DNA of 64,000 bases from Beroe forskalii (taxonomy: Eukaryota > Ctenophora > Nuda > Beroida > Beroidae), in assembly GCA_011033025.1 (NCBI GenBank), contig WFMF01000001.1:673755-737754 (forward strand). The letters run 5' to 3'. Below are positions 29,101 to 40,300 of this stretch, piece after piece. Positions within the stretch are counted from its first letter, which is position 1. Every line of letters starts with the position of its first letter. The notes beneath the pieces were generated by a model. The model did no database searches. It was not told the DNA's origin and saw only the letters and a program-made list of their open reading frames with translations. Made by a program: the position numbers and the translations under genes.

Positions 29101-32014
29101 TCATGTAAATTTGTTCCTGCCTTTAATACATTGACAATCTATACCTCAAACGCGAACCAACGACCGATAGAACGAGAAATGTCATGAAAGGGTCATGTAA
29201 GGTACTGCTTCAATAATGGTTATAATTTTCTGTAATTACCAAGTGAGCAAGGCGTTGACTCGGTTAAGTCAGGTTTTGAAGCTAAATCTTCGTAGCTCTT
29301 CCTGAGATGACAAAACACCTTTTCTTCTTCTTCTTCTTGACTCCCATCAGTTACCCCAGAGTCCACAGGAGCAAGAGTTGGTCCTGCCTCATCGCCAGTA
29401 GCAAGCTCTGGAGGGCTGTCAAAGACCGGCCTATCCTCGTTGTAAGGGGAGCTGTGAGGCGAGGGTGAGGCAGGGGCATTGGGCAGGGAGGCTCGTCTGG
29501 CAATGAGATCATCCACACTCTTCTTCAACTCCGAGATAGGGTGGTCATCGAATATACGGTTAAAGGGTTATCTTTTTCAAGCTCTCCATTCACTTCTTTC
29601 TTTATCCGAAACAGAGGCTTCAGTTTGGATATCAAGGTGAGTGATGAACTACGAATCCTTTGCTCTGGAGGGTCTAAGATCTCGCTGGAAGCCGATGTGG
29701 AGTCCCCATACCCTGAGTCCCGGGATGTCTTGCTACTGTTCCTGTCAGAAACCCGCTCCGAACACACACTGGTAGCAGAGTCGAATGTGGCATGGTTGGA
29801 GAGGAGGGGAGGGGTACCGTTCTGAACGGGCGTGGAGTGAGTTATCTCACATGGAGGAACTTTCTGATAAGCTGGTGATAAGAGTTGGGAAGAAGCGAGA
29901 TTATCAAACTTGAAGATGCTTTTTTCTGACTTCTTCAATTTATCACAGTTACCGACGGTATCACATTTGTTCGAAAGAAACCCCTCACTTTTCAGTAGCA
30001 CTGATTGGAGGCTTTCTGTCACGTTTGAGGATGCTTCTTCCACCATGTGGGCGTTGATGATTTCAGTGAAATCACTGGCATCCCTGCCCTCAGCATCCTC
30101 ATCCCGGTACTCCACTACTGAGGCTTCTGAAGGGCAGTCTGAGAGGTTTGATACAAACCGCTGTCTTATTAGCCTTTTGCAATAAGACTTGTTCGTCTGC
30201 TGGAAGAAATTTCTCACTTTATCCTGCAACTCCTGGTTGCCACTGAAGACGAACGAGAGAGTGTTTTTACTCTCAATTTCAGGGTGAGCTTCTGGCTTTG
30301 TACGCTGATCAGAAAGATACTTTCGACCTATCCTTCTGAAAGCGTTTCTGATGTGATCCAAATCAGGACAAGGGGCAGCAGATTCACCCTGCTTCTTATC
30401 CGGTTGAATACTTTCAACACCGTCAATGGGGGATTCATACTGCTGTGGTCTTTCTGACATAACTTGGTCCGTTGATTCACTGCTTGAAGAGATGAACATC
30501 TGATGTTCTCTATTTGATTCATCTGACACTTCCTTAGTTATGCCATCAGTGTCGATTGACTCGGGTACATGATTTTGTTCCCCATTTGGCAGTTCAGAAC
30601 ATTGTATCCTAGTTTCATTGTTAATTTGAAGATTCCTAAATTCATGCAAAGCTATGTGATTTACCTGCAACGACCTCGACCTACCAAATGAGTTGAGGTA
30701 AGATACAGGCGGGTGGTTCCCAGAACAGGCTGCTAAGTGGGAGGGTAGCCTTGCTCTGGGGTGGGTGTTGGGAGCATACCTATGGGGCAGTTTCTCAATG
30801 CCTTCGTCTTCATTGAGTGTGCTGCTTGCTATACACGGCTGGGAACACCGCCGGTACTTTAGCCTATTTCTCTTCGACAGAGAGTGATTCGGAACAAAGT
30901 TCTCCAGTTCACACTTGAAACTGTAAGGTTTTGGGAGGGAGGCTTCAGTTTGCGAACTGAAAGAAGACGTTGCAGTCGGGTTCCTGACACTGAAACCTCC
31001 AGTGGAAGACTCTTTTCGCTTGAGTGAACCAGGAGATGCTGATGAAGCCTGCTTTAGCTCAGTCTTTGGGGAGTGACGATGCTCAGGATGAACCACCCTA
31101 GGAGAGTCACAATGATTAGAAGAACATTTACTGGAAGATGGCATAGGTTCCGATTTTTTGGACACTTCAGGAGACTTGCCATCGACTGAGATGACGATTG
31201 AAGCTGGACGAGATTTCTTAGTCCGAGCAGCTTCTGCTGTTGGTCATCATTTTGTCCGAAGTCCTTCTTGAGCTGAGCTTTCTGTGGGACTGACAATGTC
31301 TTCTGCCTTCTCTTCAGGGATCGGCTCCTCTGTATGTGCCTTCTTAGACGGACTGACAGGCTTGAAGGCACTGTTAACTGATGTGAAGGGTGTGATCGGA
31401 GAAGTTGATGGCGAATGGGATGTTTTAGAGGGCGAGTCCTGAATCCTCCTCTTACTGTTTGATCTCAGATCAGTGATATCGGAATGTCTTCTGATCAGTT
31501 CCTCCTTTCCATTGCATTTCCTTTCTGCTGTTGAGCAGTTCTGTTGTCTGAAAGCTTTTATCATATCCAGAACTCTGTCGATTTCCTTGTTGGTGGGAAT
31601 GGATCCAGCAGAGAATAACTCCGATCCTAATATCTGACTCAGAGGAGTATCAGAGTTTGTTATGACCCTGGGTTTCAGAACGCGGGGTTTCACTAGGTTC
31701 GGCTCGGAATGGCTCTCAGTAGGAAAGGAGAACACTCCATCTTGGATCTGAGATGGACTTGAACCGTTTTGTTCCAAGAACTTCATGTACGGTTCTGCAG
31801 ATAGGGGTCTTTGAACGGGTTGAAAAGCTTTGTCGTTTCTAGCCTCCTCTCTGGCAAGCTGGGTGAGACGCTGCTTAACTTTGAGACTACTCGAAGTCTC
31901 GGTCTGGAAGTTGGTAGTGGGAATTGGTCTGACGGCACAAGTCCCGGAGCCCTTTCGGCTCAGGTAAGAGGCATTGACAACGGTCTTGGCAAAGGAGGGA
32001 CCTTCTGTCTGCAT
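22967..32014 (-). CDS. MPP2/MPP6-class MAGUK scaffold with long N-terminal extension (overall gene)
   Basis: Minus-strand gene. Nine exons (28739-28648, 28349-28230, 27484-27073, 26879-26752, 26554-26299, 24270-24109, 23896-23731, 23529-23367, 23143-22967) join in perfect phase to about 558 residues. The order is L27, PDZ, SH3, a basic hook and a guanylate-kinase-like domain ending QWVPVSWVY. Wording in the PDZ ([19 protein letters not shown]), SH3 (PCKE-AGLKF) and GUK ([20 protein letters not shown]) fits the MPP2/MPP6 (PALS2) class better than MPP5/PALS1 or CASK. These are scaffolds at cell junctions and polarised membranes. Upstream of the L27 exon, an exon in phase (29240 and above) extends into 2.7 kb of ORF encoding a Ser-rich, probably disordered extension that vertebrate MPP2/6 lack. 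It is broken by TGA-TGA and a -1 shift. Confidence 0.93.
23367..23529 (-). CDS. MAGUK exon: GUK core
   Basis: 163 nt, phase 2 in, phase 0 out, with acceptor CATTTCAG and donor GTAGGT. Encodes [32 protein letters not shown] and a Lys-rich end: the GUK central sheet and lid region. Confidence 0.95.
23731..23896 (-). CDS. MAGUK exon: GUK nucleotide-monophosphate-binding region
   Basis: 166 nt, phase 1 in, phase 2 out. Encodes [27 protein letters not shown] and [20 protein letters not shown], the GMP-binding-like subdomain with its conserved Arg, Tyr and Glu positions recognisable. Confidence 0.95.
24109..24270 (-). CDS. MAGUK exon: hook end and GUK P-loop
   Basis: 162 nt, phase 1 at both ends, donor GTGAGT. 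Encodes [20 protein letters not shown] then [10 protein letters not shown]. The P-loop has Arg where active guanylate kinases have the catalytic Lys (GxxGxGK), as in other MAGUKs, so the domain is a protein-binding module and not an enzyme. Confidence 0.95.
24535..24780. repeat. A-rich low-complexity tract
   Basis: T8G then long AAAACAAAAA runs. ORFs of Phe or Lys runs here are artefacts. Mirrored by 25520-25872. Confidence 0.95.
25520..25872. repeat. T-rich low-complexity tract
   Basis: TTTTTTTGT runs with TTTATG variants: the inverted counterpart of the tract at 24535-24780 within the same transposon. Confidence 0.95.
26299..26554 (-). CDS. MAGUK exon: SH3 second half and basic hook
   Basis: 256 nt, phase 0 in, phase 1 out. 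The acceptor is CAGGGAAG|GCT and not the CTCAG six bases upstream, because only the former keeps frame and gives the family sequence CKE|AGLKF. Encodes [26 protein letters not shown], then an Ala/Asn linker and [15 protein letters not shown], the hook that links SH3 to GUK. Confidence 0.94.
26752..26879 (-). CDS. MAGUK exon: PDZ end and SH3 first half
   Basis: 128 nt, phase 1 in, phase 0 out. Encodes [13 protein letters not shown] (PDZ last strand) and [20 protein letters not shown] (SH3 ALYDY-equivalent region). Confidence 0.95.
27073..27484 (-). CDS. MAGUK exon: second L27 part and PDZ
   Basis: 412 nt, phase 0 in, phase 1 out. Encodes the L27 helices ([20 protein letters not shown]), a linker, and the PDZ with carboxylate-binding loop EPLGIT, then [19 protein letters not shown] and VNGEDV. 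The upstream-extended ORF to 27754 is intronic GGGGAGTAAG-type repeat. Confidence 0.95.
27485..27775. repeat. Intronic purine-rich GGGGAGTAAGTTAG repeats
   Basis: Degenerate repeats of AGGGGAGTAAGTTAGGGG directly upstream of the L27-PDZ exon. On the minus strand they form a long CT-rich tract before the acceptor. Confidence 0.85.
28230..28349 (-). CDS. MAGUK exon: L27 region
   Basis: 120 nt, phase 0 at both ends, donor GAT|GTAAGA. Encodes [20 protein letters not shown] and SRPVLDD. Joined to the next exon it reads [14 protein letters not shown], a typical amphipathic L27 helix pair used for heterodimerising with LIN-7-type partners. Confidence 0.9.
28648..28739 (-). CDS. MAGUK exon: start of the first L27 helix region
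   Basis: 92 nt, phase 1 in, phase 0 out, donor GAG|GTAAGA. Encodes [20 protein letters not shown] and an acidic tail. Phase matches both neighbours. Confidence 0.85.
29240..29575 (-). CDS. MAGUK N-terminal extension, 3' portion (in phase with the L27 exon)
   Basis: The frame that reaches donor CTTG|GTAATT in phase 1 encodes [20 protein letters not shown], a Pro/Ser-rich stretch, a run of Glu and [20 protein letters not shown]. Upstream it meets a stop (TAA) at about 29576, while the long ORF above is in the +1 frame and overlaps it by about 50 nt. The two are joined in frame by a single -1 step at 29561-29567. Confidence 0.8.
29525..31243 (-). CDS. MAGUK N-terminal extension, middle ORF
   Basis: About 570 codons open without a stop, far longer than expected by chance. 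The composition is coding-like and Ser-rich. Landmarks: [38 protein letters not shown], a Ser/Thr stretch [20 protein letters not shown] (phosphodegron-like DSGYGDS), and near the end [19 protein letters not shown]. No known domain. The start is unclear: the same frame runs on upstream only to a TGA-TGA pair. Assigned to the MAGUK gene by strand, adjacency and continuity. Confidence 0.7.
   Translation of the reverse strand, partial: PTAEAARTKKSRPASIVISVDGKSPEVSKKSEPMPSSSKCSSNHCDSPRVVHPEHRHSPKTELKQASSASPGSLKRKESSTGGFSVRNPTATSSFSSQTEASLPKPYSFKCELENFVPNHSLSKRNRLKYRRCSQPCIASSTLNEDEGIEKLPHRYAPNTHPRARLPSHLAACSGNHPPVSYLNSFGRSRSLQVNHIALHEFRNLQINNETRIQCSELPNGEQNHVPESIDTDGITKEVSDESNREHQMFISSSSESTDQVMSERPQQYESPIDGVESIQPDKKQGESAAPCPDLDHIRNAFRRIGRKYLSDQRTKPEAHPEIESKNTLSFVFSGNQELQDKVRNFFQQTNKSYCKRLIRQRFVSNLSDCPSEASVVEYRDEDAEGRDASDFTEIINAHMVEEASSNVTESLQSVLLKSEGFLSNKCDTVGNCDKLKKSEKSIFKFDNLASSQLLSPAYQKVPPCEITHSTPVQNGTPPLLSNHATFDSATSVCSERVSDRNSSKTSRDSGYGDSTSASSEILDPPEQRIRSSSLTLISKLKPLFRIKKEVNGELEKDNPLTVYSMTTLSRS
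31247..32014 (-). CDS. MAGUK N-terminal extension, first ORF with probable start codon
   Basis: ATG at 32014-32012 follows an in-frame TAA six codons upstream, so it is the likely initiator (or the exon begins nearby). 255 codons to a double TGA. Ser/Pro-rich with [17 protein letters not shown] and [16 protein letters not shown] helices and a Ser/Pro block ([17 protein letters not shown]). It is in the same frame as the middle ORF, so only the two TGA codons separate them. Confidence 0.65.
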   Translation of the reverse strand: MQTEGPSFAKTVVNASYLSRKGSGTCAVRPIPTTNFQTETSSSLKVKQRLTQLAREEARNDKAFQPVQRPLSAEPYMKFLEQNGSSPSQIQDGVFSFPTESHSEPNLVKPRVLKPRVITNSDTPLSQILGSELFSAGSIPTNKEIDRVLDMIKAFRQQNCSTAERKCNGKEELIRRHSDITDLRSNSKRRIQDSPSKTSHSPSTSPITPFTSVNSAFKPVSPSKKAHTEEPIPEEKAEDIVSPTESSAQEGLRTK

Positions 32015-34243
32015 ACCAGCATCAGCAGATCTTTAAAGGCATCTAGAGACTGTGATCATCAGCTTTTGGACATGGCGATTAGCTTTCCTTTGCTGACAAA
32101 ACCATTGTTATTAGATAGATATTATGATAACTAGCATATGGTAATAAATATCATGGACTTTCTGATGAAAAAATCACTATAGTCTTAAAACGAGATGTGA
32201 TTAAAATGCGTCTAGAACGCATGGACATAAAAAGGTGAAAATGAAATGTCGAGAATGGACGAATAACTATGACGAAAATACGAATTTCAAATATGCATCG
32301 TCGCATATGAACGATAAATAAAATATAACGCGCAAATAATATTAATAAATATTTCAGTCGGCATAGAAACTTGACGAATTCGACTGCTCATGTTTGATTT
32401 TAAAAGAATGAGTTTCATTAATGGCGAAATAAACGCTATTAACGACCAAACAAGGTAATAAGTGGCGGATAATTTTGCAAGCAAAAGTCAGGAACGCACA
32501 CAGTAGGTTTATAGTACATGCTATACCTACTTACTATACATTGAAAAAATAATGTACAATCAACAATGTAGGTATATATGGGTGTAGATGATACATTCTG
32601 TGCATTGTTTACATTGTTCTGTAAGATGTGTAGGCTGTGTTAGAAGTGTTGCGCGGGTAACGTGAAAGCAAACGTGTGTTTGAGCAAACATCATGTGTTT
32701 AAGCACGCAGACAGCGGATCATTAGGATTATGAACTTGTACGCAGTAGAACGAACCTATAGTTAGAGACGCTTCATAGCAGTTCATAGTAATAAAAGTAA
32801 CATATTACATAACGTTTATAACCTCAGTTTTCGTTAGCAATGAATAAAAGTGAAAAATCGCGATAATTGAGCTTTCCAACCGAATAGAACTAAAATCTGC
32901 TCCAAAACGTAGGAAATTTGCCAAAGAGAAGACAAATTGTCTTCCTCGATTATTGTTTGTTAAATTCAGTTAAGAAAGGATAGATTCAATAGAAATATTC
33001 GACACCAGAGCTACATTATAATTCTACAAATATTATTTATTTATTTGCCGGAAATGAAATAAACACACCGTATGCCAACATCCTGTGTTTGGAATATTAA
33101 CCACACCTTGACATATGGCCCGTGAGTTTCAGAGGAAAATCAACGAAGGTCACCGGTATATTTATCCTAAACTCGGCTGTCTCCATAACACAGAGTATAA
33201 ATCATTTGTTCAGGTCTCCATTCTACTGCTCAGTCAGAACGAGTTAAAGCACAACAAACTGGTTTTGTAAACAATATGAGTTTAGTGTTTATATGAATTT
33301 TTTAGTGTTTATATGAATTTTTCTTGCGAGGAGAATGGAGGAAAATAAACTCATTGGATGCTGATGGAGATGATGAGATTTGACTTGAAGCAGAGCATGT
33401 GAAATATTTCAAGCATTACATTAGGAAACAGGAATGTTCATGGAATGTCGCTACTGCTCCTGCTCAGTTACAAACAAGCAGCATTGGAATTGAAGGACTG
33501 CACAGTAAAAACCATTCGCTACAAGGACACATTGAAACGCGCGCAGCACTTCACAAAACGAAATGAATTACTGAATACATCATGAAAACAAGTAAAGGAG
33601 CTACTCAATGAGGACTATGGAAAACAATCCGAATCAGTTCATTCTTCTCGGAAAGTTCAAGGTCGTCAGATGAATGAATGTTGACAGTTTGGAATGAGAT
33701 CAGGAAAGGGACAATCAGACTAGGATAATACACCAGAGGAGAGGGTCTCTCCTTGCTCCCTGTAATCTGATTGCCAGGCTCACACACGGGCCATGTACCA
33801 GAGTCCAGGGTCTGTCAGAGGAGGACATGGATCTTGCCAAACATACAATCAAACATATACATTGTACATTTTACATTGTAGCAAGGTGCGTATTGTCAAA
33901 GTATAGAGTCTGTAGCAAGAGTCTACAGAACAAACCTGTACCAATTAGATATGGGAGGAACAAGAAATAAGAAGAATGATAGAACGCATTACTCATTCAA
34001 CACATTGCAGACAGCACTGCAACATGTCATGGTACCGTGCACTTTGAAAGTGGGAGAAGAGTATGCAAGTGATGATATGAGATGATGACACATCACACAA
34101 TATGACATCACACACACCCAAGTACTATAGATCACCCCATCCTCCAGTCCTCGCCTAGTCCCCTCCTTCCTCCATGATGAATTGGGTGCTCGGCTTTTCA
34201 ACTTTGAACGTCACCAACCCCAATAGTGCACAAGGGAATTGCA
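32015..34243. other. Upstream of MAGUK ORF, no gene seen
   Basis: AT-rich; probably 5' UTR, first intron or promoter of the MAGUK gene. ORFs of 60-70 codons only. Confidence 0.5.
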
Positions 34244-34310
34244 GTAAATGTCATCGATTAACCATTGTGAACCATAACAATGATGTCACTCTCAGTCACC
34301 TACTCTCTCA
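34244..34310. repeat. Diverged copy of dispersed CRE-palindrome element
   Basis: ATGTCATCGATTAACCATTG is followed by AACAATGATGTCACTCTCAG, the family layout with decayed arms. Confidence 0.5.
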
Positions 34311-37300
34311 ATAGACACCTATTCCTGTGTAACACAGCGACCTGACACTCTGATGAGAAGACGATCATTTCCCACTCCCCCACCAAGCGACAGACTACCA
34401 GAAAACTGGAGGTGTCTCTCACTCCCTGCATGAATATTGTTTAACATATTGACAAGACTTGACCGCGTCAAAAGGTCAAGACTCCATCATGATGACAGCA
34501 GACTCCATGACAGCAGACTCCAAGTAATAAGCAGCATATAATATATCGAGTGAGAGAGAAAAAGAATCAGAAGTACGTGCAGACAATATGCGAATATAGC
34601 TCAACCAATAAGAGAGGGATTTGCGTTATATTTGTAACATTGCGTTTAATATGACCTGCATATTGATTGTTTGCAGTGTGCTGGGGTGGGCAGGGCACGA
34701 CATGACAGGTACGTTAGCCTTTGTATAACATGTAATGCACACGTACACACATAATTGAGGAGGAGGGAGCCTGATGCAGGTGGCGGGCCTAGCGACTTCA
34801 CTAGCCCGTTTAATCGCATTTAACCATTGAAAGTTGCAGAATATACAGCACATTGCATAACGATCTTGTAACTTCATCATGTATGTTTTATATGTGCAAA
34901 TGATTATATTAAAGGTTTGTTAATGTGCAGCAAAGCCTAACGTTGTTCTGGAAAGTTGAGAGATGCTGCTCTTTCTAACGGTTCACCGGTGAAGGATTCA
35001 AGAGGAACATGGAACAAGGAACATGGATTATACTTATAGCAAGTGGCGCGGTGGAGGCCATTTCCTGATGATCTCTTTGTGAAAAGTAACTTCGTAAAGT
35101 ACTAAAAGCACAAGTTTTATGAGAAAGCAAAACTGTTAAGACAGCAAACCGTAAAGAATGCGATATTCTAGATCGAAGTAAAAAGTAGCCTGAATGTAAC
35201 GTGGTAATATTGAAAGTTGCGGCTTTTTGTAAATTCAACTTGACAAAACCCTTCATCCATAGGATTTCAAAATATTAAGCGGCAAAAACTTAGAATATTT
35301 GAGATAGTTTAGAAAATCCCTGCTTCACTTACAGAAAACACGAAACATGCTCTGTAATCTTTATTAAGAGAAGAAACAACGAATTATTGCAGGGCAAGTG
35401 TTAAACAAGTGCTATTAAAGGAGACTTCGTGCCAATTGCAGTTCTAAGAATAACATGTGTGTGCGGGTATTTCACAACATCAACCAAGCAGCATATATTA
35501 CGTAACGGCTATATTGAGAAACTTGCAAATGAGGGGGGAGGGCGAGGGTCTACGTAATCACAATGAGGCAGTGGGAGCAACAATAACGCATTTGTAACAA
35601 TATGAATACACATGTTACAATACATAATAGTGTAACAATACGCACAAGATGTGTTACAATACGCATAAGATTTGAAAATACACGTGTCACATAGTCTATG
35701 TAATATGAAAAGTCGCATATGGTCCAGAACAACACGCATTAAGCGTGTAATAACCTAACAACCCCTCATAAAATCTGTAACAATTATTACACTCAGGCAC
35801 ACATATTATAAACCATCAGCTGTAACAGACAGGTTTTGATCACGTGATCTTGTTACCTCCCTTTTCAAAGTGATCTGATCATGTGATAATTTGGCGACAC
35901 CTCCGACATTGATCACAGATCATTTAACATACGCTCAGAATAAATAGGCGGTCACAATGAGGTCATTTACCTTGTGCGCGCTTCCAAACTGTTGAAAATA
36001 ACAGCCTATTTTATTGCGCGGGGTATCACCCCCTCCGTCTCAATTATAAATTTATTATGTTCCTAACAGGTGCACAAAACATTTGTAATAGTAATATTAA
36101 TAATGTAATTCGGGAAACAATGCGCGTATAAACCTGTGTCTTCTTCACAAAATATAATAAAGTGACTATATATTACATAATTTAAATAACAGAGCGCGCA
36201 GATAGTAAATTATATAGTGAGTGAGGGGCAGCAGAAGATGACGAATTTCCTAAAAATAGAGTGCCCCCTCCTCCATTCCACCAGTTCGCACTATTGTGCA
36301 GTGTGTGTACAGCACTTCATGTGATCCTTTATGCTCGAGAGAGATTAAGAGAGAGGAATAGTGTGATGATTGAAGATCATGATGTCATATTATTTTGATG
36401 AGAATTAAATAGTAAAATATTTCGCTGAAACTCGGAGCATATGATAACGCGGAGTGAATTGCAGTCCCCTGTAACAAGACTAAAGAGTTGTGATGCACCT
36501 GGTAGGGAGAGTAGAATGCATGACACAAGGTACTAGGAGTTTACTCTTAGTGTGAGCATCGGTGGAGTGACAAGTGTCAGATCAGTGGTAGCGATGGGAT
36601 AGTATTACAATATTCAAAAAAATTGCCAAAACGAACCCAAATACGCTGGGAATTCCCCATTTAAGAATACAAGAAAAATGGCAAAGAAAACAAGGCAGTC
36701 AGTGTACAAAATGGAAGCAGAAGAATGAAACCACGACCATGGTTTGTTGTGAGAAGAATAAGATCATTTTCCCGACCCCTCCCTACATTCTAAAATGACA
36801 CAAAAAAAAGCAGAAACTGAAAATCGTGTGACAGAGCATCTTTCATTTAAACGCATTTAAAATTTTATCTCATGATAAACGTAATGATATTAAACCTAAC
36901 ACATGAAGCAAGATAACATTCCTTTTTAAAATAGTCGGAAAATTACATAATTTGAAGATAAGCTCAGATGACATACAAAGTTTAACAGATTTAGGCTTTC
37001 TACGCGAGGAGACCACCCAGTGTTATGTTATGCCAGCGTAGTATCTCAATATAAACCACGAGTGTTTGCCGTAGCAAATCGAATTCAATAGACCGTACTA
37101 TCCGGGTGAAGGCGGTGGAAGGCGTTTAAAATATCCAAATACCAGTTCGTATCATTATCCCAGACACGTGTTTGGAAAGAGCAGACACAACAGGTAAATA
37201 CGTCTGAAGGACAAGGACCACAACATTGGACTGTGCCTTCTGCCGGTAATTAGGATTAAAAACACTAAGCTGAATTACTGTGCTAAAAACCTCAGTTGTT

Positions 37301-40300
37301 GAAGGCTCCTGAGGGCTGGGCTTAGGAGAAAAAACTAAAATTTTGAGAAAAGCGAGGTTTTTTCAGACTTCAAAGCAGGTAAAAAGATTGCTCCAGGAGG
37401 TCAATTAATATTTGTTCAGGCATCAGGCAGATACGCCAAAATAATACGGTCAATTTCAGTAAAATTTGTACACAAAATCAAAATATAAAATAGTAAAATC
37501 ACACAGAGTACACGAATGATGATAAGTAAAATTTACAAATTTTCAAATTATCGTACTGCAGCTCAACACGATGCTGTGTTTATATACAAGTGGTGATAGA
37601 CTACCTGACTGTGCAGTATCATTATGAAGACTGTGATAACACCACCAGTATCAGTAGTAGTGCGAGTAGTGCAGGTGGAGAAGGAGGAGAAGGGTGCTTG
37701 TCATATTGGACTTGTTGAGGCTCAATGTGAGTGCTATGACAGGACGGTGAGTAAAATGGTTTTGAGATAGTGACGCCATTATCATGATTTAAAATGGTGC
37801 ATTGATGATCTTGATAAGAGCTCATTTTTCGCCCTCAACAAAAATCACATCATAAAAAGAGGACGTTCATAAAATGTACTTTTCTAATCTCCATTTATTG
37901 TATTATACTGTTGGAAGTGGTGAGATGAACTCCCAGTAAATTAATACGTAATGACAAGGGAAAAACACGGCGCGTTTCATATAATACAGGTGGAGGTATT
38001 ATTAATAGACTAGAATTAAACATTAATTAACACACCATAGCAAACACTTAATTTAGAGTGAGCAGAATATATCATGGTGGTGAAAGTGTCTGGGAAGACC
38101 TTTCAGACAGTGGAAGGAGTGGGATGTGGTGTTTTGTTGAAAAACGACGGCGCGCAAAAAGGAATTTTCAAAATGGAAGTTGGGGTGGGACGACGCACAA
38201 AAACGTTGAAATTTACAAAAAGGAAAAAACATTTTTTTCAAAATTGAGGCTGGCGTCAAGAAAACACCAATAAGTGGAGTGTGTTTTGACGGGAGATTTA
38301 AAACTTTAAAAGTTTAAAACATGAACACACGCGCTAACAACACTAGAGTAACATGATATACATAGACAGCAGGCAGCTTTTGGTGAATGTTTAATACGGT
38401 ATAAACTGAATATTCTGAGATACAGACCAGTAGACTACAACCATGATTCTGGATGTTCGGGGATGAATTTCTTTTTAAAAACAGTGCGGAATCCATGAAT
38501 TATTTTGGGGTATGTGTTTGTTAAACACGCACGAATATGACCCATGAAAAACAGGCGAAGGGTTATTAATTTAGATTTTTAAATTAACAAATTTGAAATC
38601 TACCGGCCTGAACAGTCTACGATGTTTTCGTACAATAGGCAATTCACACCGTCACAATGAAGTCGATGAACATGAAACGCCTTTTTTCTCGCGCGCGTGG
38701 TCATTCCTGGTATAAAAATATTCATTCTCAAAGGTTAACTCTCAAAGAGGTGATGATATCCAATCGAAGAGAGAGGATGGCTTAAATTTCAAATCCACGC
38801 CAAACATAGTCATGGCTTTATTTGTCAATTGTAACTGCGCGAGCTAACTAACAAGTATCAACAAACCAAACAAGTTCAAAGATGTTAAATTTCAAGTGAT
38901 TAGTAACTACGAAACTTTTAAAGCTTCCAAAGATGACCAATTCGCTAGGTACTCATGAAAGGAGGAATGAAGTTTTTGTTGTTGTTAACAACAATAATAA
39001 TTGAAGGAAAACCAATGTTGACATGGGGCAGCTGTGCGTTTAATAAGGAGAAGGGAGTGTATGCTATAGCGGGCGAAATTATTCTGTCAATTGATTTAGA
39101 GCTTAGGTATAAATAAACAAAACTCGATTAAAATCATATGAAAATGAATTACTAGATTATTTTTAATTTGAAAAGCGCGGGTATGTAGCGCCAAAGATTC
39201 GGATGGTCAAAAGTCACGGATTATTAATGCAATAGTCAAGCATTGTCAATAATCGATAGTCACTATGATTTATGAATTATGAAAGGCACAACCTTTAAAA
39301 TCGAAAGAATGACGAATCATGTGTAACTAACGCACAAAAGCTAATATACTATGATTTCACATAGCGGAACAAGCCCTCTATAGTGACTCATGACGGACAC
39401 AATTTTCCGCATTTTTAAATAAAACCGTAATTCTATGACTTCAATTCTATCACCTATAACACAGTACGATAACCAGCAACCATCCTAGATTCTCTCGCGT
39501 AACAGACAACCAAGGAAAGCACATCTTCTTTTATTACCATCAAAATGTATATGATTACATAATAACATATTAGTATATTATGTGTACGGATAACAGCGCG
39601 GTTATATATGTGAGTGGGGGCTGTAAAATAGCGTAATACAAGCATGAAATTTGATAACACTACACACTTAAAGGGGAGATAACATTATTATCAAATATCT
39701 GACATGTCAGGCAATGTAAGAGTAGGCGTGAACACCGACACGGGTGACAGAAATTTGACAGAAATATCTGAAGAAATATTCGGTAATAAAAGGAGAATAT
39801 GTCAGAGCTGGATGATACCTCACAATATGGGGATGATCAAAGAAATCCAGGAGATCAAAAATGTCGAATTTTTGGAAATATTATGTGAAGCGATAAAAGG
39901 GCAACGGCAGACGAGAAATGACAGGTGCCCCACAGCATAAAAATCTTAGAAATTTCAAATCCAAGAAATGTGTAACGCACCAGGGATGACAAAATGTAAT
40001 TGTAGCTGGGTGGGTCATCTATGAGGGACAGATTCAGGAGAGACAATTGAATAGCTGTGACAACAAGGGGCATGCTCAGCAATTCCTAATATATACAGGT
40101 GCTGCCGCCGATTATAGACGGGTCTAAGTCATCAATCGAGCACTTAAAATCCTGATAATGACATCACACTGAACTGTTCGATGATTGTCCTCGAGCTATA
40201 GTAACAGGAAACACGCTTAAAATGCAATGACGGTATGACGACAATGACTTGCTGCTGGTGACTTATGATAGGGCACGACAAATATGCGTAGTGACACATA

